Positions 8,482-16,906 of a stretch of DNA of 34,933 nucleotides are shown piece after piece (within the stretch, counting starts at the first letter, position 1; each line of letters begins with the position of its first letter). The DNA comes from Flavobacteriaceae bacterium. Lineage in GTDB: Bacteria > Bacteroidota > Bacteroidia > Flavobacteriales > Flavobacteriaceae. The translations under genes and the position numbers were made by a program. Under the pieces are notes generated by a model. That model saw only the letters and a program-made list of their open reading frames with translations. It ran no database searches and was not told where the DNA came from. The stretch spans positions 1 to 34,933 of the forward strand of contig CANLLR010000027.1 in NCBI GenBank assembly GCA_947491985.1, written 5' to 3'.

Positions 8482-9792
8482 ATGGCAACACTTGAAAAAG
8501 GCAACCCAAAACTAATTAACGCATGGGCTTTTTATGACTGGGCTAACTCAGTCTATAGCTTAGTTATCGCTACGGCTGTTTTTCCTATTTATTACGAAAC
8601 CATTACAAGCGACAATGGCGGTATGGTTTCCTTTTTAGGAACCAATTTTCACAATACGACATTGCTTTCTTATTCATTATCATTTTCTTTTTTAATCGTT
8701 GCTTTTTTATCACCTATTTTATCTGGTATAGCAGATTATATAGGTAACAAGAAACGTTTCATGCAGTTTTTTTGTTATTTAGGATCGCTTTCTGTGATGG
8801 GTTTGTTCTTTTTTACTGGACCTAAAACGTTGTGGATTGGTATTGTATTTACTATTTTAGCGAGCATCGGTTTTTGGGGAAGCATTGTTTTTTACAACTC
8901 GTATTTACCAGAAATTGCTGAGCCAAATCAACATGATAGAGTAAGCGCAAAAGGTTTTATGTTAGGTTATTCGGGCTCTATAATTTTACTTGTTTTTAAT
9001 TTGTTAATGGTTATGAAACCCGAGTTATTTGGAATTACCGATTCTTCACTACCTGCTCGAATTTCTTTTCTAATGGTCGGAGTTTGGTGGATGGGATTTG
9101 CTCAAATTACTTTTCATTACTTACCTAACAATGTATTTCATAAAAAGCCTGAAAAAGATTTTATTTTCAGAGGACTTAAAGAACTTAGAATAATTTTCAA
9201 AGGATTGAAACATTTAACTAGCTTAAAACAGTTTTTAATCGCTTTTTTCTTATACAGTATCGGAGTGCAAACCTTAATATTATTAGCTGGAATTTACGGT
9301 AAAAAAGAGTTGCAAATTGAAACCAATAAATTAATAATAACTATTTTGTTAATTCAAGTTGTAGCTATTTTTGGAGCCTTTTTATTTTCCAGAATTTCAG
9401 AAAAGATCGGGAATATTAAAACATTAAAATTGACCATAGCTATTTGGGGAATGATTTGTTTTTCAGCCTATTTATTAGACGCTAATAATAAATACATTGA
9501 TTTGCAGTTTTATGCATTAGGAGCTGCAATCGGAATGGTGTTGGGTGCAATTCAATCATTGTCTAGATCAACTTATTCAAAATTACTACCTGACACCGAA
9601 GAGCATGCAACTTACTTCAGTTTTTTTGATGTAACAGAAAAATTAGCCATCGTTTTAGGAACTTTTATTTTTGGTTTCGTAGGTTCTGTTTCTGATTCCT
9701 TAAAAAACTCCATTTTTATTTTAGCTGTGTTTTTCTTATTAGGATATGTGGTTTTGAGTTTTATGAAGAAAACAGATTTAACGAGTAAGTGA
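8482..9792 (+). CDS. MFS transporter, UMF1 (Atg22-like) family
   Basis: A 436-residue, very hydrophobic inner-membrane protein with about 12 predicted helices. The N-terminal signature AWAFYDWANSVYSLVIATAV is characteristic of the UMF1/Atg22-like branch of the major facilitator superfamily. Substrate is not evident; yeast Atg22 exports amino acids, but transfer of that function is speculative. The frame is open from an ATG at 8422, but the extra 60 nt contain a perfect -7 box and a terminator hairpin, so the start MATLEKGNPK at 8482 is preferred. It is followed 66 nt later by the lipoprotein gene, which has its own promoter. Confidence 0.85.
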   Translation: MATLEKGNPKLINAWAFYDWANSVYSLVIATAVFPIYYETITSDNGGMVSFLGTNFHNTTLLSYSLSFSFLIVAFLSPILSGIADYIGNKKRFMQFFCYLGSLSVMGLFFFTGPKTLWIGIVFTILASIGFWGSIVFYNSYLPEIAEPNQHDRVSAKGFMLGYSGSIILLVFNLLMVMKPELFGITDSSLPARISFLMVGVWWMGFAQITFHYLPNNVFHKKPEKDFIFRGLKELRIIFKGLKHLTSLKQFLIAFFLYSIGVQTLILLAGIYGKKELQIETNKLIITILLIQVVAIFGAFLFSRISEKIGNIKTLKLTIAIWGMICFSAYLLDANNKYIDLQFYALGAAIGMVLGAIQSLSRSTYSKLLPDTEEHATYFSFFDVTEKLAIVLGTFIFGFVGSVSDSLKNSIFILAVFFLLGYVVLSFMKKTDLTSK

Positions 9793-9835
9793 TATAAATC
9801 TGATAAAATTAATTTTCAACTCAATAAAAAATATA

Positions 9836-9843
9836 TATATTTG
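9836..9843 (+). promoter_or_regulatory. -7 box for lipoprotein gene
   Basis: TATATTTG is a perfect TAnnTTTG match, 15 nt before the ATG at 9859. It overlaps the TTG at 9841, ruling that codon out as the start. Confidence 0.55.
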
Positions 9844-9858
9844 ACAAAATTTACAATT

Positions 9859-10752
9859 ATGAAAAAGATTAAGTTTATATCATTATTTATTTTGCTCTTT
9901 AGCGCGGTAACATTTACTTCCTGTGACAACGAAGTGATTGATGGTGCTATCGATTTGGGTACTATCGATGATGATTTGGATCCAACTGACCCTTTTTTCA
10001 GAGCTGATTTTAGTGGAGGAACTTGGACAGCTCAAAATACCACAGTGCAATTATCTGCTAACTCTTTTCAATTGGTTGCCACTCGTGGTACTGCAGGAGA
10101 AGGTTTTGGATTTAGCTTAAGTGGTGGAACAGTAGGAAGTTATGCTGCCAATAGTAATGCAGTTGCTTTTACTCCTGCTAACTCTGTTTTTGGTTATGCT
10201 GGTGTTAATCCTGCTAACACTACCGAAAATACCGGTTCAGTTACCATAACTTCAATCAATACTGTCAATCAAACTGTTTCTGGAGTTTTTAGTTATAAAG
10301 GTTATTGGTCTGACGTCTCAGTGATCAACATTCTTCCAATTATTTTTACAAATGGAGTTTTTAATAATTTACCATACACAACTGCTCCAGTTCCTTCTAA
10401 TGATTCCTTTTCTACAAAAATAAACGGAACCGATTTTATAGATACAAATATTGCTGTCTCTACAATTAGTAATGTAATTAGAATAAAAGCTTTTAATGCT
10501 TCATCTCAAGATGTTACAATCGGAATAAGAGATAATGTTACACCAGGCACATACACTATTACCGGAAATATTGGCGTTGATGTGGTTCAAGCTTCTTACA
10601 AGCCAAATGGCACTTCGTTGCAAGCTTACACAGGTTCAGTAACCATTCTTAGCAAAACAACCACTCGAATTAGAGGTACATTTACTTTTACTGCAAATGA
10701 CGGTCCAACCGTATATCAATTTACAGTAGGACAATTTGATGTAGATTACTAA
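9859..10752 (+). CDS. Two-domain lipoprotein, DUF6252-like
   Basis: A 297-residue exported lipoprotein. A charged start (MKKIKF) and hydrophobic core end at FTSC, with Cys22 as the lipidated residue; an acidic linker (DDDLDPTDP) follows. Two similar beta-rich halves are visible, about 47-155 and 168-297. Each begins with an F.A.F.G..W-like motif (FFRADFSGGTWTA, SFSTKINGTDF), carries a PGTY or VGSY turn and ends with a GSVTI...VSGTF-type strand pair. This pattern resembles the Bacteroidota lipoproteins assigned to DUF6252, in tandem; the assignment is from memory. Function is unknown. A terminator follows at 10772-10800. Confidence 0.75.
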   Translation: MKKIKFISLFILLFSAVTFTSCDNEVIDGAIDLGTIDDDLDPTDPFFRADFSGGTWTAQNTTVQLSANSFQLVATRGTAGEGFGFSLSGGTVGSYAANSNAVAFTPANSVFGYAGVNPANTTENTGSVTITSINTVNQTVSGVFSYKGYWSDVSVINILPIIFTNGVFNNLPYTTAPVPSNDSFSTKINGTDFIDTNIAVSTISNVIRIKAFNASSQDVTIGIRDNVTPGTYTITGNIGVDVVQASYKPNGTSLQAYTGSVTILSKTTTRIRGTFTFTANDGPTVYQFTVGQFDVDY

Positions 10753-10771
10753 GTCGAATCAGTATAGTAAG

Positions 10772-10800
10772 AAATCCGTCTATATGGCGGATTTTTTTTT
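10772..10800 (+). terminator. Terminator after lipoprotein gene
   Basis: AAATCCG (10772-10778) pairs with CGGATTT (10788-10794), followed by a run of T to 10800. It lies 20 nt after the stop codon. Confidence 0.75.
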
Positions 10801-10916
10801 GTGGCACACCTATTGCTTCTTTTCAAAAAGACAATAGTAAAAAGCAATTTGTATTTATTTTGTAGCTTATTGTTTGCTATACATCGAATTTAATTTATAA
10901 ACTCTAACGTATAAAG

Positions 10917-10924
10917 TATATTTG
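10917..10924 (+). promoter_or_regulatory. -7 box for lon
   Basis: TATATTTG is a perfect TAnnTTTG match, 35 nt before the lon ATG. A clear -33 element is not visible. Confidence 0.55.
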
Positions 10925-10959
10925 CATATTATTTTATTTCAATCCGAACCATAACGATT

Positions 10960-13413
10960 ATGTCACATCACAAAATCCTAACTTTTGACAATTTGTCACT
11001 TCAAGAATTCGATTCAGAAGCCGAATTAATTCCGCTACTTACTCCGGAAGATGAAGAAGAAATGGCAAATGAAGAATTACCTGCCTTTTTACCCATATTA
11101 CCATTACGAAATACCGTTTTGTTTCCAGGTGTTGTTATTCCCATTACAGCCGGAAGAGATAAATCTATTAAGTTGATCAACGATGCCAATGCTGGGAACA
11201 AGATTATTGGTGTGGTAGCTCAAAAAAATGAAGACGACGAAGATCCTTCTAAAATTGATATTCACCATATAGGAACCGTTGCCCGTATTTTGAGGGTTTT
11301 GAAAATGCCTGATGGAAATGTTACTGTGATTCTACAAGGTAAAAAACGTTTCGAAATCGACGCCGTTATTTCTGAAAAACCATACATCAAAGCCAGTATA
11401 AAAGAAATTGCTGAAAAGCGTCCAGGCAATCATGACAGCGAGTTTGGTACGATTGTCGAATCTATTAAAGAATTGGCAATTCAAATTATTAAAGAGAGTC
11501 CGAACATTCCGACTGAAGCTACTTTCGCTATCAAAAATATCGAAAGCCAGTCGTTTCTAATCAATTTTGTTTCTTCTAATATGAACCTTACGGTAGAAGA
11601 AAAGCAAAATTTGTTAGTAATGAATGTACTCAAAGAACGCGCTCTAGAAACCTTGCGTTTTATGAATGTAGAGTTGCAAAAATTGGAACTTAAAAACGAC
11701 ATTCAATCGAAAGTACGTTTTGATTTAGACCAACAACAACGAGAGTATTTCTTACACCAACAAATGAAAACCATCCAAGAAGAATTGGGTGGTGTTTCTA
11801 ACGAACAAGAGTTTGAAGACATGCGTTTGCGTGCTAAAACCAAAAAGTGGAACGAGAAAACGCAAGCTCTTTTTGAAAAAGAATTCAGCAAGTTACAGCG
11901 TATGAATCCGCAAGCACCCGACTTTGGAATACAACGTAATTATCTAGAATTGGTTTTGGATTTACCTTGGAATGAATATTCTAAAGATAATTTCGATTTA
12001 AAACACGCACAAAAAATAATCGATCGCGATCATTTTGGTTTGGACGATGTCAAAAAACGAATGATTGAACATTTAGCAGTTTTGAAATTGCGCAACGATA
12101 TGAAATCGCCAATTATCTGTTTAACAGGACCTCCTGGAGTGGGTAAAACGTCTATTGGAAAATCGGTTGCTGAAGCTTTGGGTCGAGAATATGTTCGTAT
12201 TTCCTTGGGCGGATTGCGTGACGAAGCCGAAATTCGCGGTCATCGTAAAACCTACATCGGTGCGATGCCAGGGCGAATCATTCAAAGCATTAAAAAAGCA
12301 AAAACATCCAATCCGGTATTTATTTTAGATGAGATTGACAAACTGTCGGTGAGCAATCAAGGTGATCCATCATCTGCTTTATTAGAAGTTTTAGATCCAG
12401 AACAAAACAGCGATTTTTATGATAATTTCCTTGAGATGGGATTTGATTTGTCGAAAGTGATGTTCATAGCCACTTCCAATACCATGACCACAATCCAACC
12501 CGCGTTGAAAGACCGTATGGAAGTGATTAAAATGAGCGGTTACACCATTGAAGAAAAGGTAGAAATTGCTCGACAACACTTATTTCCAAAACAATTGAAA
12601 GAACACGGATTGACATCTAAAGATTTAAGCATTGGTAAAAAACAATTGGAAAAAATCGTCGAAGGTTACACACGTGAATCGGGAGTGAGAAGCTTAGAGC
12701 AAAAAATGGCACAAGTTATTCGTAACGCAGCCAAATCGGTTGCAATGGATGAAGAATACAACAAAAAAGTAACCGACGAAGATATAGTAAAAGTCTTAGG
12801 TGCCCCAAAATTAGAACGCGATAAAGCCGAAGGAAACGATGTAGCAGGCGTAGTTACAGGTTTGGCGTGGACAGCCGTTGGTGGCGATATTTTATTTATT
12901 GAATCACTAATTTCACAAGGCAAAGGCACATTGACTTTGACCGGAAATTTAGGCACTGTAATGAAAGAATCGGCAACCATAGCCCTAGAATACATCAAAT
13001 CAAATGCTGAGCTATTCGGATTGAAGCAAGAAGTTTTGTCCAAATACAACATTCATTTGCACGTTCCAGAAGGCGCTACACCAAAAGACGGACCAAGTGC
13101 CGGAATTGCAATGCTCACTTCTTTAGTGTCACTTTTAACACAACGCAAAATCAAAAAAGGATTAGCAATGACAGGAGAAATCACCCTGCGTGGGAAAGTA
13201 TTACCTGTTGGAGGTATTAAAGAAAAGATTTTAGCAGCTAAAAGAGCCAATATTAAAGAGATTATTTTATGCTACGAAAATAAAAGCGACATCGACGAAA
13301 TTAAAGCCGATTACCTTGAGGGTCTTACCTTTCATTACGTTAAGGAAATGCATGAAGTAATTAGCATAGCTTTGACTGCACAAAAAGTAAAGAACGCCAA
13401 AGACATTTCGTAA
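10960..13413 (+). CDS. lon: ATP-dependent Lon protease (endopeptidase La)
   Basis: An 817-residue LonA protease that degrades misfolded and regulatory proteins in the cytoplasm. The N-terminal substrate-binding domain (about 42-250, FLPILPLRNTVLFPG) is preceded by an acidic extension of ~40 residues. Next come a coiled-coil region (~230-320) and the AAA+ module with Walker A GPPGVGKT (390-397) and Walker B FILDEID (454-460). The C-terminal protease domain has catalytic Ser713 in DGPSAGIAM and Lys756 in GGIKEK. Length and order are normal for bacterial LonA. It is a single-gene unit, with a terminator before it at 10772-10800 and another after it at 13431-13465. No HrcA/CIRCE-type heat-shock operator is seen in the 160 nt upstream. 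Confidence 0.97.
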   Translation: MSHHKILTFDNLSLQEFDSEAELIPLLTPEDEEEMANEELPAFLPILPLRNTVLFPGVVIPITAGRDKSIKLINDANAGNKIIGVVAQKNEDDEDPSKIDIHHIGTVARILRVLKMPDGNVTVILQGKKRFEIDAVISEKPYIKASIKEIAEKRPGNHDSEFGTIVESIKELAIQIIKESPNIPTEATFAIKNIESQSFLINFVSSNMNLTVEEKQNLLVMNVLKERALETLRFMNVELQKLELKNDIQSKVRFDLDQQQREYFLHQQMKTIQEELGGVSNEQEFEDMRLRAKTKKWNEKTQALFEKEFSKLQRMNPQAPDFGIQRNYLELVLDLPWNEYSKDNFDLKHAQKIIDRDHFGLDDVKKRMIEHLAVLKLRNDMKSPIICLTGPPGVGKTSIGKSVAEALGREYVRISLGGLRDEAEIRGHRKTYIGAMPGRIIQSIKKAKTSNPVFILDEIDKLSVSNQGDPSSALLEVLDPEQNSDFYDNFLEMGFDLSKVMFIATSNTMTTIQPALKDRMEVIKMSGYTIEEKVEIARQHLFPKQLKEHGLTSKDLSIGKKQLEKIVEGYTRESGVRSLEQKMAQVIRNAAKSVAMDEEYNKKVTDEDIVKVLGAPKLERDKAEGNDVAGVVTGLAWTAVGGDILFIESLISQGKGTLTLTGNLGTVMKESATIALEYIKSNAELFGLKQEVLSKYNIHLHVPEGATPKDGPSAGIAMLTSLVSLLTQRKIKKGLAMTGEITLRGKVLPVGGIKEKILAAKRANIKEIILCYENKSDIDEIKADYLEGLTFHYVKEMHEVISIALTAQKVKNAKDIS

Positions 13414-13430
13414 TCAAATACTACCAAACA

Positions 13431-13465
13431 AAAGGCATGAGTAATTTAATCCCATGCTTTTTTGT
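13431..13465 (+). terminator. Terminator after lon
   Basis: AAAGGCATG (13431-13439) pairs with CATGCTTTT (13453-13461) with one G-T pair, then T-rich sequence follows. It lies 17 nt after the lon stop. Confidence 0.7.
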
Positions 13466-13522
13466 TTATATTTAATTGAAACTATTTACTAGTCCAATTT
13501 TTCTTTCTTGATAAAGAATATT

Positions 13523-13578
13523 TACCGCAGATTCGCAGATTATTTTTGATCTAATAACTAATCTGCGAATCTGCGGTA
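13523..13578. repeat. Perfect 20-bp inverted repeat built from tandem units
   Basis: The arms at 13523-13542 and 13559-13578 are perfect reverse complements of 20 bp, separated by 16 nt. Within each arm the unit CGCAGATT (or its complement) occurs twice in tandem. Similar CGCAGATT-type repeats are, from memory, dispersed in Flavobacterium intergenic regions, so this may be a REP-like element. It lies between the lon terminator and the porQ promoter. The remaining sequence of 13414-13700 shows no gene. Confidence 0.8.
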
Positions 13579-13655
13579 CTTTTTAAATCAATAATAGCTT
13601 TTTTAGATTTTTAGTTCGCGGTTTAATTAAGTTTTTACGGTACAATTAAAAATAA

Positions 13656-13663
13656 TATCTTCG
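13656..13663 (+). promoter_or_regulatory. Candidate -7 box for porQ-cmk
   Basis: TATCTTCG matches TAnnTTTG except for one base and lies 37 nt before the porQ ATG. Confidence 0.35.
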
Positions 13664-13700
13664 CATTTCCGTTATACGTATTGTAAATGGCTATTTTTCT

Positions 13701-14726
13701 ATGTTTAAAAAACATTTTACCTTTTTTTTTGTGCTTTTTTGCGCTGTAACTTACAGTCAAATAGGAGGTAAGGCAGTTTATCAATTTTTAAATCTGGTTA
13801 CTTCACCACGTCAAGCCGCTTTAGGAGGTAAAGTGTTGACCATTTATGACGAAGATGTTAATCAAGTATTTTTCAATCCGGCTTCTATAAATCCAGAAAT
13901 GGATAATAAATTATCGGTCAATTACGGAAACTATTTTGGTGAAGCAACCTACGGAACCGCAGCTTATGCCTATACCTATGACCGTCATTTGCAAACGTTT
14001 CATGTGGGTGTAAACTATGTGAATTATGGTAATTTTGATGGATATGACGAAAACGGTCTTGCTACCAACAGTTTTTCAGGAAGTGATATTGCTTTGTCAT
14101 TTGGTTATGGATACAACATTCCGTTTACTGATATTCACATCGGAGCCAACGCCAAATTTATTTCATCTACTTTAGAAACGTATAATTCTATTGGTGCAGC
14201 AATCGATTTTGGAGCCATGTATATCGATGAACGCAACGATATCAATTGGGCAATTGCGATTCGAAATGTCGGAACTCAAATCACAACGTATGCCGGAACA
14301 CAAGAAAAACTTCCATTAGAAATTTTACTTGGCGTTTCGCAAGAAGTAGAAAATGTGCCCATTCGCTGGCATTTGACGTTAGAAAACTTGCAACAATGGA
14401 ACATCGCATTCTCTAATCCGAATCGAGCTGTAGGAAGCATTGATGGTGAATCCACTCCTGAAAAAGTATCATTTTTAAACAATGCCTTCCGCCATATTAT
14501 TTTGGGTGTCGAATTGTTTCCAACTAAAGGTTTTAACTTGCGTATTGGTTATAATTTTAGACGTGCAGCCGAACTTAAAATTTTGGAACAACGAAGTTTT
14601 TCAGGAATTTCAGCAGGCGTAGGTCTCAAAATGGGAAAACTTAAATTCAATTATTCGTATTCGAGATACACACTGGCTGCTAGTACAAGTCTTTTTGGTT
14701 TAACTATTAATTTTGCAGACGAATAA
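13701..14726 (+). CDS. porQ: Type IX secretion system protein PorQ
   Basis: A 341-residue outer-membrane beta-barrel protein. The signal peptide ends near AVTYSQ (about residue 20). The conserved opening FLNLVTSPRQAALGGK and the FNPASINPEM segment, followed by alternating amphipathic strands up to a C-terminal strand (LFGLTINFADE), match the PorQ family. In Porphyromonas gingivalis, PorQ works with PorU, PorV and PorZ in the attachment complex that removes T9SS sorting domains and anchors cargo. This fits the two cargo-type proteins in this window. cmk begins 4 nt after its stop, so they form one operon. Confidence 0.9.
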   Translation: MFKKHFTFFFVLFCAVTYSQIGGKAVYQFLNLVTSPRQAALGGKVLTIYDEDVNQVFFNPASINPEMDNKLSVNYGNYFGEATYGTAAYAYTYDRHLQTFHVGVNYVNYGNFDGYDENGLATNSFSGSDIALSFGYGYNIPFTDIHIGANAKFISSTLETYNSIGAAIDFGAMYIDERNDINWAIAIRNVGTQITTYAGTQEKLPLEILLGVSQEVENVPIRWHLTLENLQQWNIAFSNPNRAVGSIDGESTPEKVSFLNNAFRHIILGVELFPTKGFNLRIGYNFRRAAELKILEQRSFSGISAGVGLKMGKLKFNYSYSRYTLAASTSLFGLTINFADE

Positions 14727-14730
14727 CGAT

Positions 14731-15420
14731 ATGAAAAAAATTACCATTGCCATCGACGGCTATTCATCTACCGGAAAAAGCACCTTAGCTAAGCAATTGG
14801 CCAAAAACTTAGGTTATGTTTATGTGGATACTGGCGCTATGTATCGTGCCATTACTTTTTTTGCAATGGAAAACGGTTACATTAATAACGATTCGTTTGA
14901 CAAACTAACCTTAATCAATTGTTTGCCTTCTATAAAATTGCATTTCGAATTTAATTCGGATTTGGGTTTTGCCGAAATTTATCTCAACAATACCAACGTC
15001 GAAAAAGAAATCAGAACTCTTGCTGTTTCTAATTTTGTGAGTAAAATTGCTGAAGTTTCGGAAGTACGCTCTAAATTAGTCGAACAGCAACAAGAAATGG
15101 GTAAAAGTAAAGCCATTGTAATGGATGGTCGCGACATTGGAACGGTTGTTTTTCCGAAAGCCGAACTTAAAGTATTCATGACGGCTAGTGCGGAAACGCG
15201 AGCTCAACGTCGTTTTGACGAACTGCAAGCCAAAGGCGATAACGTTTCGTATGATGAAGTATTGAATAACGTGCAAGAACGTGATTATATTGATACGCAC
15301 AGAGACGACTCACCATTAGTAATTGCCGATGATGCAATTGAAATTGATAATTCCGACTTAACACGAGAGGAACAATTTGCCATTGTTTTGGAATTAGCGA
15401 ATGAAGAAATAAACAACTAA
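14731..15420 (+). CDS. cmk: Cytidylate kinase
   Basis: A 229-residue nucleoside monophosphate kinase that phosphorylates CMP and dCMP in the cytoplasm. The P-loop GYSSTGKST occupies residues 10-18, the CMP-binding DTGAMYRA 33-40, and the DGRDIGTVVFP segment 132-142, followed by the lid region with RAQRR (157-161). The frame is open from a TTG at 14713 that would overlap porQ, but the ATG at 14731 gives the standard N-terminus MKKITIAIDG. It is translated just after porQ with a 4-nt gap. No clear terminator follows. Confidence 0.95.
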   Translation: MKKITIAIDGYSSTGKSTLAKQLAKNLGYVYVDTGAMYRAITFFAMENGYINNDSFDKLTLINCLPSIKLHFEFNSDLGFAEIYLNNTNVEKEIRTLAVSNFVSKIAEVSEVRSKLVEQQQEMGKSKAIVMDGRDIGTVVFPKAELKVFMTASAETRAQRRFDELQAKGDNVSYDEVLNNVQERDYIDTHRDDSPLVIADDAIEIDNSDLTREEQFAIVLELANEEINN

Positions 15421-15460
15421 TTTCCTCCAAATAGAGTCTGTTTACAACCCACAACTTTTT

Positions 15461-15491
15461 TTTGCTTTTGTCTTTTTTAATGTTAGATTTA
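15461..15491 (+). promoter_or_regulatory. Candidate promoter of nucleoside transporter gene
   Basis: TTTG (15461-15464), 19 nt, then TAGATTTA (15484-15491), one mismatch from TAnnTTTG. It ends 31 nt before the ATG. Confidence 0.4.
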
Positions 15492-15522
15492 CAATCTATT
15501 TACATTAATAAACAATTTCGTT

Positions 15523-16776
15523 ATGAGTATAAAGTTCAGATTGACTTTGATGAGTTTTCTTCAATTTTTTGTTTGGGGAGCTTGGTTGATAACGGTTGCT
15601 AATTATTGGTTTGGAACGATGCAATGGAGTGGTGCCGAATTTGGTGCTATTTTTTCAACTTTGGGTTTTTCATCGATATTAATGCCGGCGTTAACCGGAA
15701 TTTTAGCTGATAAATATATCAATGCAGAACGCTTGTATGGTGCACTTCATATTTTAGGCGGATTAATCATCGCCTACATTCCTCAAGTGGAAGATTCAAA
15801 CACATTTTTCTGGGTAATATTTGCAGCCATGTTGTGTTATATGCCAACTATTTCGTTATCAAATTCTATTGCATATAACATACTAAAAAACAATAAATTT
15901 GATGTAGTAAAAGTGTTTCCACCTATTCGAGTGTGGGGAACAATCGGTTTTATTGTTGCCATGTGGATTACCAATTTAACAGGAAACAAAGCTTCTTCAA
16001 ACATGTTTTACTTGTCAGCGTTAGCAGCAGTTGTTCTCGGAATTTACTCGTTTACATTACCTGCCTGTCCACCACAAAAATTAATTTCTGAGAAAGCAAC
16101 ATTAGCGCAAAAATTGGGATTGGATGCATTTAAATTATTTGGAACCTACAAAATGGCTTTGTTCTTTATTTTTTCAATGTTTTTAGGGGGTGCGCTGCAA
16201 TTAACAAACATGTATGGTGATGTGTATTTATCAGAATTTTCAAAAGTACCTGAGTATACTGATTCTATCGTAGTCAAATATTCTACAATCATAATGTCTA
16301 TATCTCAAATATCAGAAACCTTATTTATTTTGGCAATTCCTTTTTTCTTAAAACGATTCGGAATTAAGCAGGTCATGCTCATTTCGATGTTGGCTTGGGT
16401 ATTGCGTTTCGGATTGTTTGCTTACGGTAACCCAATGGAGGGTTTGTGGATGATCATCGTTTCGTGCATTGTATACGGAATGGCATTTGATTTCTTCAAT
16501 ATTTCAGGCTCGTTGTTTGTAGAAACAACCACCGATTCAAAAATACGTTCCTCAGCACAAGGATTATTCATGATGATGTCTAATGGATTTGGTGCTTTAT
16601 TTGGTGGATTAATTAGTGGAATTGTAATTGATACTTATTTCACTCACAACGGCGCTCGCGATTGGCACAGCATCTGGCTCGCTTTTGCTGGTTATGCTTT
16701 GGTTATAGCAGTTGCTTTTGCGGTTTTATTTAAGCACAAGCACAATCCAGATGAAGTAGCTAATGTGAGTCATTAA
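15523..16776 (+). CDS. MFS transporter, nucleoside:H+ symporter-like
   Basis: A 417-residue inner-membrane protein with about 12 hydrophobic helices. The opening FRLTLMSFLQFFVWGAWLIT and the motif GILADKYINAERL match the NupG/XapB-like nucleoside:H+ symporter family. The predicted role is proton-driven uptake of nucleosides, inferred from the family. It follows cmk by 102 nt, a possible pyrimidine-metabolism context, although it seems to have its own promoter. A strong terminator follows at 16796-16835. Confidence 0.85.
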   Translation: MSIKFRLTLMSFLQFFVWGAWLITVANYWFGTMQWSGAEFGAIFSTLGFSSILMPALTGILADKYINAERLYGALHILGGLIIAYIPQVEDSNTFFWVIFAAMLCYMPTISLSNSIAYNILKNNKFDVVKVFPPIRVWGTIGFIVAMWITNLTGNKASSNMFYLSALAAVVLGIYSFTLPACPPQKLISEKATLAQKLGLDAFKLFGTYKMALFFIFSMFLGGALQLTNMYGDVYLSEFSKVPEYTDSIVVKYSTIIMSISQISETLFILAIPFFLKRFGIKQVMLISMLAWVLRFGLFAYGNPMEGLWMIIVSCIVYGMAFDFFNISGSLFVETTTDSKIRSSAQGLFMMMSNGFGALFGGLISGIVIDTYFTHNGARDWHSIWLAFAGYALVIAVAFAVLFKHKHNPDEVANVSH

Positions 16777-16795
16777 TAATTTTTATAAGATAACT

Positions 16796-16835
16796 AAAAC
16801 CCTTTCTAACTATTGATTTGAAAGGGTTTTCTATT
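16796..16835 (+). terminator. Terminator after MFS gene
   Basis: AAAACCCTTTC (16796-16806) and GAAAGGGTTTT (16820-16830) form a perfect 11-bp stem followed by a T-rich stretch. Confidence 0.8.
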
Positions 16836-16871
16836 TCTGATGCGTTTTTTACTTTTTGTTGTTATAAATAT

Positions 16872-16901
16872 TTTGTAATTGATAAATTATACTTACTTTT
16901 G
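16872..16901 (+). promoter_or_regulatory. rpsA promoter
   Basis: TTTG (16872-16875), 18 nt, then TACTTTTG (16894-16901), a perfect TAnnTTTG -7 box. Both elements and spacing fit the Bacteroidota primary-sigma promoter. It predicts a start near 16907 and a leader of about 110 nt. Confidence 0.65.
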
Positions 16902-16906
16902 CAGTC

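Noticed and set aside
14713..14730. TTG start of cmk overlapping porQ
   Set aside because: The ATG at 14731 gives the standard kinase N-terminus right before the P-loop.
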